From Roseobacter sp. GAI101 (GTDB lineage Bacteria; Pseudomonadota; Alphaproteobacteria; Rhodobacterales; Rhodobacteraceae), in the NCBI RefSeq assembly GCF_000156335.1, contig NZ_DS999213.1:211481-269556 (forward strand): 58,076 nucleotides of DNA, written 5' to 3'. The position numbers and the translations under genes are program-made. The notes under the pieces are model-generated. The model had not been told where the DNA came from. It saw nothing but the letters and a program-made list of their open reading frames with translations, and made no database searches. Shown in pieces: positions 41,418-50,089 of the stretch (its first letter is position 1; each line of letters starts with the position of its first letter).

Positions 41418-41499
41418 TGTCCGGTCATAGCGGACATATCATTGGCCCGCGGCAGCATTCATGTCGGCCCGCATGGCCCAAGGGGCGGACGTTGTCCGC
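41418..41499 (-). promoter_or_regulatory. Two CGGAC/GTCCG hairpins upstream of the helicase start
   Basis: TGTCCG-7 bases-CGGACA (41418-41436) ends 4 bp from the start codon at 41414, and its arm includes the only GGA that could serve as ribosome binding site. A second, GCGGAC-GTT-GTCCGC (41485-41499), lies 49 bp further upstream. The shared CGGAC core in all arms also allows alternative pairing. It could be a temperature-sensitive leader or a protein site. Confidence 0.4.
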
Positions 41500-41551
41500 G
41501 ACACGTTCTGCACCCATTAACAAGAACTCCGCCTCAGGTCAAATGGATGCG

Positions 41552-42496
41552 CTAACGCCCTGTGAATTCGGGGAAATGCTTGTCCAGATGTGACGTTAGG
41601 GCCAGATCGGCGTGGTGGAGCAATCCGTGCGCTTGCAGGCGCGTGCGCAAGGTCGGTGTATTGGCGCAGACTTCGTCGAAAAATGCGCGCAATCCGGCTT
41701 CGCCCGCGTCGCTTTCGATCATTTGGAACAGGTCGTGCATGGACAATCCGCCCTTTTCATAGGGCTTGTTGGGGCCAAGTTCGGGGCGATAGCTGCCTTT
41801 GGTCACGCGGTAGCGGTAGGCGGCGATCCAGTCCTCCCAGGATTTGGCATGGGCATGGGCAAGGTCGATTTCGGCTTGACGGTCGTGACAGGGCAGCATT
41901 TCGCCGTTCTGAAAGACGTTGTGAATCCGGACGTGAATTTTCGGCAGCCCGGTGCGGACAAAGACCTTGCCTGCCAGATGGCTTAGAAACCCACCCTTAA
42001 GGTATTCACCATATGTCGGATACAACTCGGCGATGATGCGCGCGCGGTCGGGGCCATTGGGCACGAACCCCTTGAAGGCGGTCGGCGTGCCGGACAGTTG
42101 TTCCATCGGTCGGATGCGCGTGGCAGGGGGTTCGGCGGGCCGCTCAGCCAAGATGTCGGCGATCGGACGCCCCGCGACCAGAAATTCGTCGGCGTCCATG
42201 TGGATCAGCCAATCCACCTCGGCGCGGCGGTTATAGGCGTGGGTGGCATTGGCGGTCTGGCGCACCTGGTGCGTTTCGGGGCGGTCACGTTTGCGCTGTT
42301 TCCAATATTTGGCGTCGCAGGTCGTGACGCGGATTTTCGGGTGCGCGTCCAGATGCTCAAACGCCTGCGCATTCGGGGCATCCAGATAGATGTAGATGCG
42401 GTGCGCGCCCGCCTCCAGATGGTAGGCGGCGAACTGGAGGATGTCGCGCGCGGGCGCAAGGATGGTCGAGGTGATACCCCATGTCACGTCAGTCAT
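41552..42496 (-). CDS. Glycosyltransferase family 2-like protein
   Basis: 314 residues. The N-terminal part (ITSTILAPARDILQFAAYHL, cited as TILAPARD and FAAYHLEAGAHRIYIY) and the metal-binding WLIHMDADEFL near 97-107 match the glyco_tranf_2_4 group, cytosolic or membrane-associated transferases of unknown acceptor. No signal peptide or membrane span. Alone between the helicase and prfC; 42 bp after the prfC stop, so possibly co-transcribed with prfC. Confidence 0.75.
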   Translation of the reverse strand: MTDVTWGITSTILAPARDILQFAAYHLEAGAHRIYIYLDAPNAQAFEHLDAHPKIRVTTCDAKYWKQRKRDRPETHQVRQTANATHAYNRRAEVDWLIHMDADEFLVAGRPIADILAERPAEPPATRIRPMEQLSGTPTAFKGFVPNGPDRARIIAELYPTYGEYLKGGFLSHLAGKVFVRTGLPKIHVRIHNVFQNGEMLPCHDRQAEIDLAHAHAKSWEDWIAAYRYRVTKGSYRPELGPNKPYEKGGLSMHDLFQMIESDAGEAGLRAFFDEVCANTPTLRTRLQAHGLLHHADLALTSHLDKHFPEFTGR

Positions 42497-42538
42497 GGGG
42501 CAAGTTTGCGGTGTCCAACGGCGGCTGGCAAGCCAAAG

Positions 42539-44158
42539 CTAGACCATCATTTCCTTGGTCGCGGTCAGGCGCACATCGGGATAGTCACGGTCCACGCGGT
42601 CGATGTCCCATTGCAGGCGCGTCAGATACACGATGTCGCCATCATGGTCATGCGCGATGTGCTGCTTGTTGGCTTCGGTGAACTTGTCAACGGCTTGGCG
42701 GTCACCGTTCACCCAGCGGGCCGAGGTGAATTGCGACGGCTCGAACCGGACGGGCAGGCCGTATTCCAGTTCAATCCGGCTGGCCAGAACCTCGAATTGC
42801 AGCTGCCCAACGACGCCCACGACGAAACCCGACCCGATGGCGGGTTTGAAGACTTTGGCGGCCCCTTCTTCGGCGAATTGCATCAGCGCCTTTTCTAGGT
42901 GCTTGGATTTCATCGGATCGCCTGCGCGCACGCCCTGCAACAGTTCCGGCGCAAAGGACGGGATGCCGCTGACACGGATTGCCTCGCCCTCGGTCAGGGT
43001 GTCCCCGATGCGCAGTTGGCCATGGTTGGGAATGCCGATAATATCGCCGGCCCATGCTTCTTCGGCCAACTCGCGGTCGGCGGCCAGAAACATCACGGGG
43101 CTGGCAATCGTCATCACCTTTTTGGTGCGAACATGGGTCAGCTTCATGCCCCGCTCGAAATGCCCCGAAGCCAGCCGCACAAAGGCCACGCGGTCGCGGT
43201 GCTTGGGGTCCATGTTCGCCTGCACCTTGAAGACAAAGCCTGAAACCTTGGCTTCTTCCGGCAAGATCTTGCGCGGCTCGGCGGACTGGATCTGCGGTTC
43301 CGGCCCGTAGGTGGCGATGCCGTCCATCAATTCCTTGACGCCGAACGAATTGATCGCAGAGCCGAACCAGATCGGGGTCAGTGACCCTTCGGCCATCAAG
43401 GCGGCGTCCAGCGGCGGCATCAATTCGCGGACCATCTCAAGGTCCTCGCGCAGCTTTTCCAGCAGGTTCGCAGGCACATGTTCCGCCAGTTTCGGATCGT
43501 CCAGCCCTTCGATGGCGATGCTTTCCGCAACCTTGTTGCGGTCGGCGCGGTCCATCAGTTCCAGCCGGTCGCGCAGGATATCATAGCAGCCGATAAAATC
43601 GCGGCCCACGCCGATGGGCCAGCTTGCCGGGGTCACGTCGATGGCCAGATTTTGCTGGATTTCGTCGATGATCTCGAACACATCGCGGCTTTCGCGGTCC
43701 ATCTTGTTACAAAAGGTCAGGATCGGCAGGTCGCGCATGCGGCAGACTTCGAACAGCTTTTGCGTCTGGCTTTCCACACCCTTCGCGCCATCAATCACCA
43801 TCACGGCGGCGTCCACGGCTGTCAGCGTGCGATAGGTATCTTCCGAGAAATCCGAGTGGCCGGGCGTATCGACCAGATTGAACCGGTAATTCGTACCCTT
43901 GTTCTGGAAATCAAAGGACATGGCGGAGGCAGATACCGAAATACCGCGGTCTTTTTCCATCGCCATGAAATCCGACCGCGTGCGCCGCGCTTCGCCCTTG
44001 GCGCGCACTTGGCCCGCCATCTGGATCGCCCCGCCGAACAGCAGGAATTTTTCCGTCAGCGTGGTTTTGCCCGCATCGGGGTGACTGATGATCGCAAAGG
44101 TGCGACGCCGGGCGATTTCGGCGGGCAATGCGGGGCGGTTTGAGGGGGTATCTAACAT
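42539..44158 (-). CDS. prfC: Peptide chain release factor 3
   Basis: 539 residues from the ATG at 44158 (MLDTPSNRPALPAEIARRRT); upstream in-frame starts add 12 unconserved residues. A translational GTPase that recycles RF1/RF2: G1 SHPDAGKT (25-32), G2 region, G3 DTPGHSDF, G4 NKMDRE, and the RF3-specific C-terminal VVGVVGQLQFEVLASRIELEY. Diverges from the small gene at 44289 over 130 bp. Confidence 0.97.
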   Translation of the reverse strand: MLDTPSNRPALPAEIARRRTFAIISHPDAGKTTLTEKFLLFGGAIQMAGQVRAKGEARRTRSDFMAMEKDRGISVSASAMSFDFQNKGTNYRFNLVDTPGHSDFSEDTYRTLTAVDAAVMVIDGAKGVESQTQKLFEVCRMRDLPILTFCNKMDRESRDVFEIIDEIQQNLAIDVTPASWPIGVGRDFIGCYDILRDRLELMDRADRNKVAESIAIEGLDDPKLAEHVPANLLEKLREDLEMVRELMPPLDAALMAEGSLTPIWFGSAINSFGVKELMDGIATYGPEPQIQSAEPRKILPEEAKVSGFVFKVQANMDPKHRDRVAFVRLASGHFERGMKLTHVRTKKVMTIASPVMFLAADRELAEEAWAGDIIGIPNHGQLRIGDTLTEGEAIRVSGIPSFAPELLQGVRAGDPMKSKHLEKALMQFAEEGAAKVFKPAIGSGFVVGVVGQLQFEVLASRIELEYGLPVRFEPSQFTSARWVNGDRQAVDKFTEANKQHIAHDHDGDIVYLTRLQWDIDRVDRDYPDVRLTATKEMMV

Positions 44159-44288
44159 GGATTGGCATATATCCACGCCCATGGACGCGCGCAAGTGTAG
44201 GCAAGGCGGCGGGCACCCATATTGTCAGTTGGGTTTTGCGTCATGCTGTATAGGCTGATGGCAATATCATATGCAGGGAGGTATCGGA

Positions 44289-44648
44289 ATGGACCTGAAA
44301 GAGATTGCAAATGCGCTGGTTGCAGGTTGTCGCGACGGGCGCGAGGTTGAAAATCTGGACAAGCTTTATGCAAGCGACGCCGTGTCCGTCGAGGGCACGG
44401 ATCACGGAAGTGGCCGCGAGACCAAAGGCTTGGACGGCATCAAGGGCAAACACGCCTGGTGGGACAGCGCGATGGAGGTGACCCGTCAGGAGGTCAGCGA
44501 CCCGATGCTGCATGGGGACGACCGTTTTGCCGTGATCTTTGACGTGGCAGCACGCGAAAAGGAAAGCGGCAAGACCATGCAGATGAAAGAGGTCGCTATT
44601 TATCACGTCGCAGACGGCAAGATCGTACGCGAGGAGTTTTTTGGCTGA
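44289..44648 (+). CDS. SnoaL/NTF2-like protein
   Basis: 119 residues from the ATG at 44289; GCAGGGAGG lies about 8 bases upstream, which rules out the ATG at 44271 that overlaps it. The pattern of a short cone-shaped NTF2-like fold is visible: helices at the start (MDLKEIANALVAGC), LYASDAVSVEG, GLDGIKGKHAWW, then strands ending VAIYHVADGKIVREEFF. Such proteins bind or isomerise small ligands; none can be named. Confidence 0.7.
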   Translation: MDLKEIANALVAGCRDGREVENLDKLYASDAVSVEGTDHGSGRETKGLDGIKGKHAWWDSAMEVTRQEVSDPMLHGDDRFAVIFDVAAREKESGKTMQMKEVAIYHVADGKIVREEFFG

Positions 44649-44662
44649 TCAGCGTGCCTTGG

Positions 44663-45676
44663 TCAGCGCATGCTGGCCTTGCGCAACAACTCTGCCGCGT
44701 CGGGGCGATCAAGCAGGGGTTCGCTGACGTCCAGACCCGCGTGCGGCAGGTCGGAATGGCCCGGGATGATGTCGCCCATGGCGTCGGACAGTTCTTGCGG
44801 CAGTACCGCCTTAGTGCGGCTGTCGATCAGCATGGATTCCGCGGCAATTCCTTCGGCATAGATGATCTGGTGACCGTCAAACAGAAGCTGGAAGTAATCG
44901 ACGAAACCGCCGTCCTGGATGCGTACCGTATCGCCGTTGACCAGATGGCGCACCTTGACCAGCAGTTCCGAGCGGCCCGCGCCAAGCCGGTCTTCGCGTT
45001 GATAGATGAACAGGCGGTGGTCGGGGCTGACGATCAGGTCGTGATCGTTGTTCAGGGTTCCGGCGCTGATGCAGATCGGGGCGAAATCACCGACGGCGCG
45101 CACGGTGCTGTGGCCGATCCAGCGGATCGCCTGCACCCCGTCATCACGGGTCAGGATACGGTCGCCGATCTGCAAATCCTCGATCACGCGCTGTTCGCCC
45201 GAGGCCATGGTGATGTGCGTGCCCCGCGTGAAGGAAACGCAAGCCACCTGCGCGAACTTCTGATGCGCCGATGTCGTATCGATCCCCACCAGCCGGTATT
45301 CAAGGCTCGAGGTGTAGCCGCTTAGCGGGACGACAAAGATGTCTTCCGCATTGCCGTCTGTGTCCACTTCGACCAGCAGGATCGCATCGCTGGTCTGCCC
45401 GTCCGGTGTCATGAAGGTCAGCGCGCAATCCAGATGCAGGGTGGCCCCCGCCGTACCGATTTCCGTATCCGGCGCGATCTTGAATTTGCCGGGCGCGGGC
45501 GTCAGGATCGACAGGCGATGCAGGTCCGACAGGTATTTCAGTTCGTACACATCATCCAGCAGCAGTTCCGAGGCAAACGAAAGTGTATCGCCCATGTTCG
45601 CGCCGTCGGTCGCCTTGAAATGTGCGGCGCGGTAAACCGGGACGCTTTGAGGCGGAGCAGGGCGGGAAAACGTCAT
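44663..45676 (-). CDS. Hint-domain (Hint_2) protein
   Basis: 337 residues. An N-terminal beta-rich region (1-~145) is followed by a Hint_2 domain (about 150-290): VSFTRGTHITMASGEQRV, IEDLQIGDRILTRDDG, AIRWIGHSTVRA, VSPDHRLFIYQR. Hint domains self-process in inteins and Hedgehog; in roseobacters they occur on many secreted, often calcium-binding or RTX-like proteins of unknown action. The expected nucleophile just before FTRGT is offset (AC-VS-FTRGT), so autoprocessing is uncertain. No signal peptide is seen. Confidence 0.75.
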   Translation of the reverse strand: MTFSRPAPPQSVPVYRAAHFKATDGANMGDTLSFASELLLDDVYELKYLSDLHRLSILTPAPGKFKIAPDTEIGTAGATLHLDCALTFMTPDGQTSDAILLVEVDTDGNAEDIFVVPLSGYTSSLEYRLVGIDTTSAHQKFAQVACVSFTRGTHITMASGEQRVIEDLQIGDRILTRDDGVQAIRWIGHSTVRAVGDFAPICISAGTLNNDHDLIVSPDHRLFIYQREDRLGAGRSELLVKVRHLVNGDTVRIQDGGFVDYFQLLFDGHQIIYAEGIAAESMLIDSRTKAVLPQELSDAMGDIIPGHSDLPHAGLDVSEPLLDRPDAAELLRKASMR

Positions 45677-45825
45677 GTGCTTGAAACCCTCGGGGAAATG
45701 CGAAAATCAATACTGGTAAGAATGGGATAGGAATGTGACAGGTTCGGGTCAAGCTTTGGGTCTTTTGCTGGCACAATGCCGCCCTGTGATGCTACGACAT
45801 GTCCAACATATGAGGGAGAATGACA

Positions 45826-46605
45826 ATGGATCTGGGAATCAAAGGTAAACGCGCACTGGTTTGCGCATCGTCCAAGGGGCTGGGACTGGGGTGCGCCGAA
45901 GCCTTGGCCGAAGCCGGGGTTGATCTGGTGATGAACGCACGGGGCGCAGAAGCGCTTGAGGCTGCAGCAGAACGGATCCGCCAGGAATACGGCGTGAATG
46001 TGGTCACGGTCGTTGCAGATATTGCGACCGAAGCGGGCCAGAAGGCCGTGCTGGATGCTGTCGGCCAGATCGACATTCTTGTGAACAACGCGGGCGGGCC
46101 GCCTCCTGGTATGTGGCATGACTGGGACCGCGACGATTTCATCAAGGCGCTGGATGCCAACATGCTGGCCCCCATCGCGATGATCAAGGCGCTGGTACCC
46201 GCGATGATGGAACGGGGCTGGGGCCGCGTGGTGAACATCACCTCGCAATCCGTGCGCGCGCCGATCGGCGTTCTGGGCCTTAGCAATTCGGCCCGAACCG
46301 GTCTGACCGGCTATGTCGCGGGCACATCGCGTCAGGTGGCGGGCAAGGGCGTGACCATCAACAATCTGCTGCCCGGCATCCACGCCACCGACCGCGCCGA
46401 TGCGCTGGACGGCAATGTGGTCAAGCAAAAGGGCATCACGCTGGAAGAGGCCCGGACCGAGCGCGCAGCGGGCATCCCCGCGGGCCGCTATGGCACCCGC
46501 GAGGAATTTGGTGCCGCCTGCGCCTTCCTGTGCTCGCAGCATGCCGGTTTCATTGTGGGTCAGAACCTGCTGCTGGACGGTGGTGCGACCAATTTGACGA
46601 TGTAG
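45826..46605 (+). CDS. SDR-family protein lacking the Tyr/Lys catalytic pair
   Basis: 259 residues from the ATG at 45826 (GAGGGAG 7 bases upstream; the ATG at 45820 is too close). Cofactor motif CASSKGLGLG and LVNNAGG are intact, as is VVNITSQS (Ser140). Where FabG-type enzymes have Tyr-x3-Lys, the sequence is LSNSARTG: Ser153 and Arg157. This matches a known branch of FabG-like SDRs with that change, so it may use another mechanism or a different reaction. Ends before a strong terminator. Confidence 0.82.
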   Translation: MDLGIKGKRALVCASSKGLGLGCAEALAEAGVDLVMNARGAEALEAAAERIRQEYGVNVVTVVADIATEAGQKAVLDAVGQIDILVNNAGGPPPGMWHDWDRDDFIKALDANMLAPIAMIKALVPAMMERGWGRVVNITSQSVRAPIGVLGLSNSARTGLTGYVAGTSRQVAGKGVTINNLLPGIHATDRADALDGNVVKQKGITLEEARTERAAGIPAGRYGTREEFGAACAFLCSQHAGFIVGQNLLLDGGATNLTM

Positions 46606-46650
46606 GCGGGCTTCGCCTTTCGTAACCCATCGTATCAACACGATACCGCG

Positions 46651-46689
46651 CAAGGCAGCGCTGGTGCGACATGCACCGGCGCTGCTTTG
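46651..46689 (+). terminator. Intrinsic terminator after the SDR gene
   Basis: Stem of 13 or more pairs, GCAGCGC-T-GGTGC / GCACC-G-GCGCTGC, with loop GACAT, then TTTGCATTT. It lies in the 229 bp gap before the symporter gene; I see no gene in that gap. Confidence 0.85.
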
Positions 46690-46834
46690 CATTTGGTTGG
46701 CGTCAAGGTGGGGCCTGAGCGCACCAACTGACACGTTGATCACATTTTCGACAGGCGGCAGGCACCAGCATGGCGCAGGGGGCATCCGGCGGCTACGAGT
46801 TTGAACAATCTCTTCACGAAAAGGCAGCCTGCGC

Positions 46835-48193
46835 ATGAACCCTCTTATTCTAATGGCCGTTTTCGGGGCCATCATCATCGCCAGCCTGTGGGTCGCACCA
46901 CGCCGGGCCAGCATCGACGGGTTCTTCGGCGGCATGACCGAAACGGGGCAGGCTCCGGGGCTGTGGACCTTGGTTCTAAGCCAGGTGACGACGTGGATCT
47001 TTGCGCGGTCCCTGATGAACGCGGCCATATTGGGATATTATTACGGGATCGCAGGCACCTTGGCCTATGCGGCGTATTACGGGTCTTTCCTGACCGGCGG
47101 GTTCATCGTCGGGCGGTTGCGCGAAACCGGATCGGTGTCGGTTCAGGACTGGCTTGGCACGCGGTTCGGCGCGGCCGGAAACGGGTGCTATAACCTTGTG
47201 ATCGCCCTGCGGCTGCTGTCCGAGGTGTTTGCCAATCTGCTGGTGGTGGGTCTGATCTTCAACGCGGTGCTGGCGGGCAGCGGTACAGCTGCGATCTTGA
47301 TCGTGGCCGTCATCGGGCTGGCTTATTCGGCATGGGGTGGCCTGAGTGCCGCGTTGCGCACGGACGTGTTGCAGATGGCGGTGTTTCTTGTGGTCTTCGG
47401 TCTTGCCTTCGTGGCGCTGATCGTGTCACCGGGCTTTGACCTCGCGGGGATCGTCACAGCACCGGGCACGGCGGGCAGCTATAATGGCTGGGTCTTGCTG
47501 GTGGTGGCGCTGTTGCAGGTGTTTTCGTACCCCGCGCATGATCCGGTGATGATGGACCGCGGCTTTATCGCTGATCCGGCAACGACGCGGAAATCATTCT
47601 TGCACGCCTTCTGGCTGTCGACCTTGTGCATCATCGGCTTTGGCTTTTTCGGCATTCAGGCCAGCCTTGCGGGCGCGGCCTACGAGGGCGAGCTGATTGG
47701 CACATGGTCCACCATGTTTCCTGCGTGGGTTTTCGGTGCGCTGATGATCTCGCTGCTGGTGTCGGCGCTTAGCACACTGGATTCGGCGCTGGCCTCTGCC
47801 GCGCGGCTCGTGGTCGAGGAACTGAAACTGGCCCCCCGCAGCCTGAACGGCGGGCGCATTGTGATGCTGGGCTTTATGGTCGCAGGTACCGTGCTGACGC
47901 TTTTGGGGAATGCGACGCTGTTTGATGCGGTGGCGGTGTCCGGCACCGCGTCGATGTTTCTGACGCCTGTGCTGCTTGTGGGGCTGGTGATGGGGCGGAA
48001 AATCGCGGTCTGGTCCTATTTTGCTGCCTTCGGGGCTGCACTGCTGGGCGCGCTGGCCTATTTCGGGCGGGCATGGTCGGTGTTCGCCGCGCTTTTGCCT
48101 GACGGGCATAAATACGAGCAGCTCCTGGCCATCTGCGTCGTCGTTTTGATCGCCGGGTTTGCGGCGGTGCTTGCGGGCGCGCGGCGGGGCTGA
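46835..48193 (+). CDS. Sodium:solute symporter family protein
   Basis: 452 residues, strongly hydrophobic with about 12-13 spans. The SSS pattern is visible: FFGGMTETGQAPGLWTLVLS early, YSAWGGLSAALRTDVLQM (SSS signature G-G-x-x-A-x-x-x-T-D), DPVMMDRGFIADP and SALSTLDSALASAARL (sodium-site Ser region). It should import a small solute with sodium, as is common in marine bacteria; the substrate is not evident. No solute-specific genes lie beside it. Confidence 0.85.
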   Translation: MNPLILMAVFGAIIIASLWVAPRRASIDGFFGGMTETGQAPGLWTLVLSQVTTWIFARSLMNAAILGYYYGIAGTLAYAAYYGSFLTGGFIVGRLRETGSVSVQDWLGTRFGAAGNGCYNLVIALRLLSEVFANLLVVGLIFNAVLAGSGTAAILIVAVIGLAYSAWGGLSAALRTDVLQMAVFLVVFGLAFVALIVSPGFDLAGIVTAPGTAGSYNGWVLLVVALLQVFSYPAHDPVMMDRGFIADPATTRKSFLHAFWLSTLCIIGFGFFGIQASLAGAAYEGELIGTWSTMFPAWVFGALMISLLVSALSTLDSALASAARLVVEELKLAPRSLNGGRIVMLGFMVAGTVLTLLGNATLFDAVAVSGTASMFLTPVLLVGLVMGRKIAVWSYFAAFGAALLGALAYFGRAWSVFAALLPDGHKYEQLLAICVVVLIAGFAAVLAGARRG

Positions 48194-48237
48194 TAGCGGT
48201 TGTACCCGAGTGAATTAATCGGATAAGACCCCATCCC

Positions 48238-49323
48238 ATGACACAAATCCAGCCCCGGCTTGAAATCAAACACCTCAAGCGCGCCTACGGTGGCCGCGCT
48301 GTGGTCGATGACGTCAGCTTGAAGATCATGCCGGGGCAGGTGACCTGTTTGCTGGGGCCATCGGGCTGCGGCAAATCCACGACTTTGCGGATGATCGCAG
48401 GGGTCGAGATGCAGGACAGCGGCACGATCCATGTCGATGGCAACCTGATCTGCGATACCGTTTTCCGGATTCCGCCCGAGCGGCGCGAGATTGGCCTGAT
48501 GTTTCAGGACTTTGCCCTGTTTCCGCACCTTAGCGTCGCCGACAACGTGGGCTTTGGTCTGAAAACGGGCACCAAGGCCGAACGGCGTGCGCGGGTTGAA
48601 GAACTGCTGGCGCGGGTCGATCTGCTGCGTTTCATCGACGGCTATCCGCATCAGCTATCGGGCGGTGAACAACAGCGGGTGGCGCTGGCGCGTGCCCTGG
48701 CACCCCGGCCCAAGATCATGTTGATGGACGAACCGTTTTCGGGCCTAGATAACCGCCTGCGCGATGACATCCGGGACGAGACGCTGGGGATCTTGAAGGA
48801 AGAAGGCACCGCCGTCCTGCTGGTCACCCACGAGCCGGAAGAGGCAATGCGCATGGCCGACGAGATCGCGTTGATGCGCAACGGAAAGATCGTGCAGCAG
48901 GGCGCGCCGTACAACGTCTATACGCGCCCGATCGACCGTGCGTCTGTTGCGTTTTTCTCGGATGCGAATGTGCTGCGGGCCGAGGTGTCAGGTGCGCTGG
49001 CCCATACCCCGTTCGGGCGTTTTCTGGCCCCCGGTGTTCCGGATGGCACGCAGGTTGATATCGTTTTTCGTCCGCAACATGTGCGGATCGATTTCGACCG
49101 GGGCGGCAAGGGGCCGCTGCCCACGGCGACCGACGGCACTGCTGCCCGCGCCGTCGTGTCGCGGGCACGGTTCATGGGCAATGAAAGCCTTGTGGAATTC
49201 GTTATGGACCACGATGGCAGCAGCCTGCGCGCCACGGTGCCCAACGTGTTTTTGCCGCAACCCGGTGCGGTGATGTGGCTGACGATCCGGCGCGACCGGT
49301 GTTTCGTGTTTCCGGCAACCTGA
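48238..49323 (+). CDS. ABC transporter ATP-binding protein, FbpC/PotA type, orphan
   Basis: 361 residues. Walker A GPSGCGKST (40-48), Q-loop MFQDFALFPHL, signature LSGGEQQRVALARAL, Walker B IMLMDEP, and H-loop LLVTHEPEEAM. A C-terminal TOBE-like region (~245-361) marks the iron(III)/polyamine/spermidine importer subgroup. There is no permease or binding protein on either side. Instead, two Lin0512-family genes follow 11 bp downstream. Confidence 0.88.
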   Translation: MTQIQPRLEIKHLKRAYGGRAVVDDVSLKIMPGQVTCLLGPSGCGKSTTLRMIAGVEMQDSGTIHVDGNLICDTVFRIPPERREIGLMFQDFALFPHLSVADNVGFGLKTGTKAERRARVEELLARVDLLRFIDGYPHQLSGGEQQRVALARALAPRPKIMLMDEPFSGLDNRLRDDIRDETLGILKEEGTAVLLVTHEPEEAMRMADEIALMRNGKIVQQGAPYNVYTRPIDRASVAFFSDANVLRAEVSGALAHTPFGRFLAPGVPDGTQVDIVFRPQHVRIDFDRGGKGPLPTATDGTAARAVVSRARFMGNESLVEFVMDHDGSSLRATVPNVFLPQPGAVMWLTIRRDRCFVFPAT

Positions 49324-49334
49324 AGGGTGACGCT

Positions 49335-49685
49335 ATGCAGACATTGATGGTCGAATTCGGCATGGGGTCTTCGCTGCGCCGCGCCGATTATACCCAAGCC
49401 GCCGAACGCGCCGTGCGCGATGCGCTTTGGCATAATTCGATCAATCTGGCAGAGCTGTTCGGTTTCGATAAATCCGAGATGAAGATCACGCTGGACGTCG
49501 GCGTGCAGCAGCCCGATCAGGTGGATGCCGACGTGCTGCGTGCGGTTTTTCCCTATGGCGATATTACGGTGAACGTCCAGCGCGGCGGCTTGGACGTGCC
49601 GCGCCCAGATGGGGACGGCAACCCGACGATCATGGCCAATGTCGCCCTGTCCGTGGCTTTTGACATGGAGCGCGCGAATGACTGA
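49335..49685 (+). CDS. Lin0512-family protein, first copy
   Basis: 116 residues from the ATG at 49335. The family pattern is MVEFGMGSSLRRADYTQAAE, then DALWHNSI, a mid VGVQQPDQVDADVL and RGGLDVP. The Lin0512 family (TIGR02058) is conserved but, to my knowledge, of unknown function. The protein is soluble and has no cysteine. It overlaps the second copy by 8 bp. Confidence 0.8.
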   Translation: MQTLMVEFGMGSSLRRADYTQAAERAVRDALWHNSINLAELFGFDKSEMKITLDVGVQQPDQVDADVLRAVFPYGDITVNVQRGGLDVPRPDGDGNPTIMANVALSVAFDMERAND

Positions 49686-50040
49686 ACAACGGATCATCAT
49701 CGAGATGGGCATGGGCAATGACCTGCACGGCATGGACTATACCAAGGCCTGCGCCCGCGCGATCGACGACGCCTTGCGCCATTCGTCGCTGCCGCTGTTT
49801 GGCGTGCTGGAATTGGCGCATGACGCGATGCGTGTGCAGGTGACCGTTGCGGTGCAAGCGCCCGAATTGGTGGATATCGACGCGCTGGTGGCCAAACTGC
49901 CACGGGGAAGGGCGCAGGTGCGCGCGGTTTTCGGCGGTCTGAATGTGCCTAGCGGTGACGAAGTGATTGTTGTCGCACAGGCCAGTGTCGAAGCGTTCTT
50001 GCCAAAGCAGGACGGGTGGCGATTGCGAGACTCCTCGTAA
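49678..50040 (+). CDS. Lin0512-family protein, second copy
   Basis: 120 residues, ATG inside the end of the first copy. It aligns along its length with the first: IEMGMGNDLHGMDYTKAC, DALRHSSL, VAVQAPELVDIDAL, FGGLNVP. The pair probably forms a hetero-oligomer. A repeat element follows 12 bp after the stop, and its small hairpin plus T run may end the transcript. Confidence 0.8.
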   Translation: MTEQRIIIEMGMGNDLHGMDYTKACARAIDDALRHSSLPLFGVLELAHDAMRVQVTVAVQAPELVDIDALVAKLPRGRAQVRAVFGGLNVPSGDEVIVVAQASVEAFLPKQDGWRLRDSS

Positions 50041-50052
50041 AAGAGATTTTAT

Positions 50053-50089
50053 GCCTTCGGCGAGGATTTTTTTCCATTTGGAATTAAAG
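50053..50089 (+). repeat. Dispersed repeat, diverged copy, between convergent genes
   Basis: Head GCCTTCGGCGAGGAT is identical to the copy at 56362; the middle has seven T residues, and the tail (CCATTTGGAATTAAAG) differs. The head folds as a tiny hairpin GCC-TTC-GGC followed by the T run, so it can act as a terminator for the Lin0512 genes. The minus-strand gene's stop codon (50084-50086) is inside it. Confidence 0.65.
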
